Shown: positions 62,333 to 64,000 of the stretch, one piece after another
Numbering within the stretch: position 1 is the stretch's first letter
Layout of the letters: each line of letters starts with the position of its first letter
NCBI GenBank assembly: GCA_033782935.1
Contig: JAWQEG010001318.1
Coordinates: forward strand, 62,001 to 126,000
Source: Petrolisthes cinctipes
Lineage: Eukaryota; Arthropoda; Malacostraca; Decapoda; Porcellanidae
Reading direction: 5' to 3'
DNA: 64,000 bases
The notes under the pieces: model-generated
Databases searched by the model: none
Seen by the model: the letters and a program-made list of their open reading frames with translations, nothing else
Told to the model about the DNA's origin: nothing
Translations under genes and position numbers: made by a program

Positions 62333-63263
62333 ACCACACTTTCTAAACTTTCCTCCCTTGAGGTGGGAGTGATGGAGCTTGTGGTGGGTTACAATGGCAC
62401 TGACCTCAGAGATCATGGAGTGGCTGGGCTGGGCTGGGCTAGGCTAGGGGCAGGTGTGGCTGAGAAATGTACTTGGGCTACCCTGGTAATGGGTGCAAAC
62501 AATTGGGTGGTAGATGTAGGCTAAATGAGTGGTGGATGAAAATAAGTGCATGGATAAGCTATGAGTGGGTGGTGGGGGGAAGTGGGTGGTGGTTAGGTGT
62601 AATGATGTAATAATTAAGATGTGGAGTACAAGTGTAATTAGACATGTGGTCCCTTTGAAATGATGTTGTATGTAAAGATGATATGGGTGTGGTCAAAGGA
62701 GTAGGAAGTGAGGGTGATATGTGGTTAATACAAGTACCCTACCCTGGCACTTACAAGAATATTGATTTTAGGAAAGTCTGTAGTGTGGAGGTTCACACAA
62801 TTCTTCTAGACCTTAGCAATCATTGTGATAACACATGTACAGTATACAATTATTTTAAAGCTGCAGAGGACGAAATAATAGCTGGGGCCTGGCTGGTTAT
62901 CTACTTTTTGAACCAGAAGCCGGTCACATTACTATTGAAAAGTGACGAGTAGAAGACTTAGTGTGAGAATGAGAGATACTTTTAAAGGAAGGAGTGGTGA
63001 AGTAGTAGCAATGATTAATGGTGTATAATTAAGACAGGTGGGGTGAGGCAGGGTGAAAGTGTAGCATGACTGTTTAGTAGTTACGTACCTTGGTAGTACA
63101 GTATTGGCTGACTGTGTAGAGTTGAGTAAGAAAGATGTGGGATGAGGCATGGTAAACCAAGATGAGTGTAAGACTGTGACTCACCTTGGTAGCAGTGGGT
63201 GGTTGTGTAGGGGTGAGGCAGGAGTGGGTTGAGGCTATAAGAGTCAGCCTCGGTCCCACTTAC

Positions 63264-63293
63264 ACCTCACGCCCACCATCTTGGTCCTCCAAC
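63264..63293 (-). other. Candidate 5' untranslated exon with a tiny upstream ORF
   Basis: A TTCTCATTTCAG acceptor ends at 63294 and a GTAAGT donor starts at 63263 (a GTGTAAG donor 2 nt earlier is also possible). The 30-nt exon contains ATGGTGGGCGTGAG. Joined to the next exon with the GTGTAAG donor, this ATG reaches a stop after five codons, so it would be a minimal upstream ORF, not the Mical start. Placement is inference from splice motifs only. Confidence 0.4.
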
Positions 63294-64000
63294 CTGAAAT
63301 GAGAATCACATCATTCAAAAATATCCAAAAATTACAATAATAATGGCAACAATGATTGTTTGTTTTTCTTATTACAATAATATTCAAAGCTGTAGGATTT
63401 GGAAAAATCTGGAAGAAGCACTGAAGATAATTACTTATTCAATTAATGTAGATACACATTATACAGGTCAATGTGATTAATATCAATAATAAAGATACAG
63501 ATGCTTATCATAACTTTCCTAAAGAGAAAACCTTTTGTAAATAAGAGATATCAAAACAATACTGACATGCTCTACACTATACTTAGAAACTTTATATTGT
63601 CTACAGTACTGGGCACTTCAATTGTAATCTACTTTTCATAAGGCATGTGATAAATGCTGTGTTATCAACTTCCAAAAACATAGTTCTTTGCCTGAAACTT
63701 ATGTATTGTCCCTGCTGTTCTCTGGTGGAGGTCAACCACAAAGCTGAAGCGATTATATTATGGTGTAGGTGTGTTGTGGGTGTTAGAGTATCCAGAGAGT
63801 GGAGTGAGAATGTTAGATGTGAATATACAGTATGCTAGGTGTGGAGTAGACTGTATGAGAACATGGTACGTATTGGAACTATGGGTATAAATATGAGACA
63901 ATGTGGATGTGCTGTAGGCGTGAATATATGTTAATGTGGATGTATACTGTATAACTATATGATGACATGAGTGTGGTTTGAGTATGAATATGCTGGGATA
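63294..64000. other. Sequence upstream of the candidate untranslated exon
   Basis: AT-rich, no promoter or gene recognised. Since the 63.29-kb exon begins with an acceptor, the Mical promoter probably lies beyond the window. Confidence 0.4.

Larger units (their letters stand above)
61485..63263. other. Intron upstream of the first coding exon
   Basis: 1.8 kb; (TAT)n at 61511-61534, (ATC)n at 62313-62332, and a GGCTGGGCTGGGCTAGGCTAG run at 62423-62444. No gene recognised. Confidence 0.5.

Noticed and set aside
62423..62444. GGCTG tandem run as a regulatory or telomeric repeat
   Set aside because: Only about four units; simple sequence.
1..64000. Prokaryotic-type systems (operons, CRISPR arrays, IS elements)
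   Set aside because: Exon-intron structure, spliceosomal sites and animal gene content; no spaced repeats of CRISPR type were seen.

Overview
The window is eukaryotic: AT-rich, with long introns, GT-AG junctions and many small transposon remnants. Almost all supportable protein-coding sequence belongs to one gene on the minus strand, an arthropod-type Mical (MICAL-family F-actin monooxygenase). The gene runs from a start codon at 61475 down to a stop at 733, about 61 kb. The organism is probably an arthropod, perhaps a decapod crustacean. That rests on the Mical architecture, the large introns, the mix of Tc1/mariner-, Tigger- and TTAA-target elements, and the frequent TACAGTA/TACTGTA words. 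The species cannot be read from the sequence.

Layout (gene 5' to 3' is high to low coordinates). 63.3 kb: a possible untranslated exon. 61.5-54.1 kb: nine exons for the FAD monooxygenase domain. 52.4-47.5 kb: linker and calponin-homology (CH) domain, with a candidate 6-nt microexon at 51.7 kb. 46.7-40.3 kb: charged and coiled linker exons. 39.5-37.0 kb: the LIM domain on two exons. 30.9-25.2 kb: two alternative exons that can only be used one at a time, feeding an exon with two phase-matched 3' splice sites. 24.6-15.7 kb: acidic exons, a 4.9-kb giant disordered exon and Ser/Pro-rich exons. 11.5-6.4 kb: a 36-nt exon and the C-terminal bMERB (DUF3585) coiled coil. 0.7-0.8 kb: the terminal exon, ending in ETGV.

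The splice phases agree across about 33 exons, giving a protein near 3,378 residues. It rises to about 3,513 or 4,170 with the proline-rich or the 2.2-kb cassette. In this family the monooxygenase domain oxidises F-actin methionines, the CH and LIM domains modulate or target it, and the bMERB module binds Rab GTPases and autoinhibits.

The most interesting points are alternative products. The penultimate coding exon (6431-6545) reads on through its own donor into 255 more open codons ending in a hydrophobic segment. This predicts a tail-anchored isoform in place of the canonical end, which carries a PDZ-ligand-like terminus. The introns hold LINE fragments, a tRNA-like SINE, paired 69-bp mariner-type hairpins, Tigger-like and TTAA-target elements, and a foldback element nested in a TTAA element, whose empty target site survives in a sister copy at 38.3 kb.
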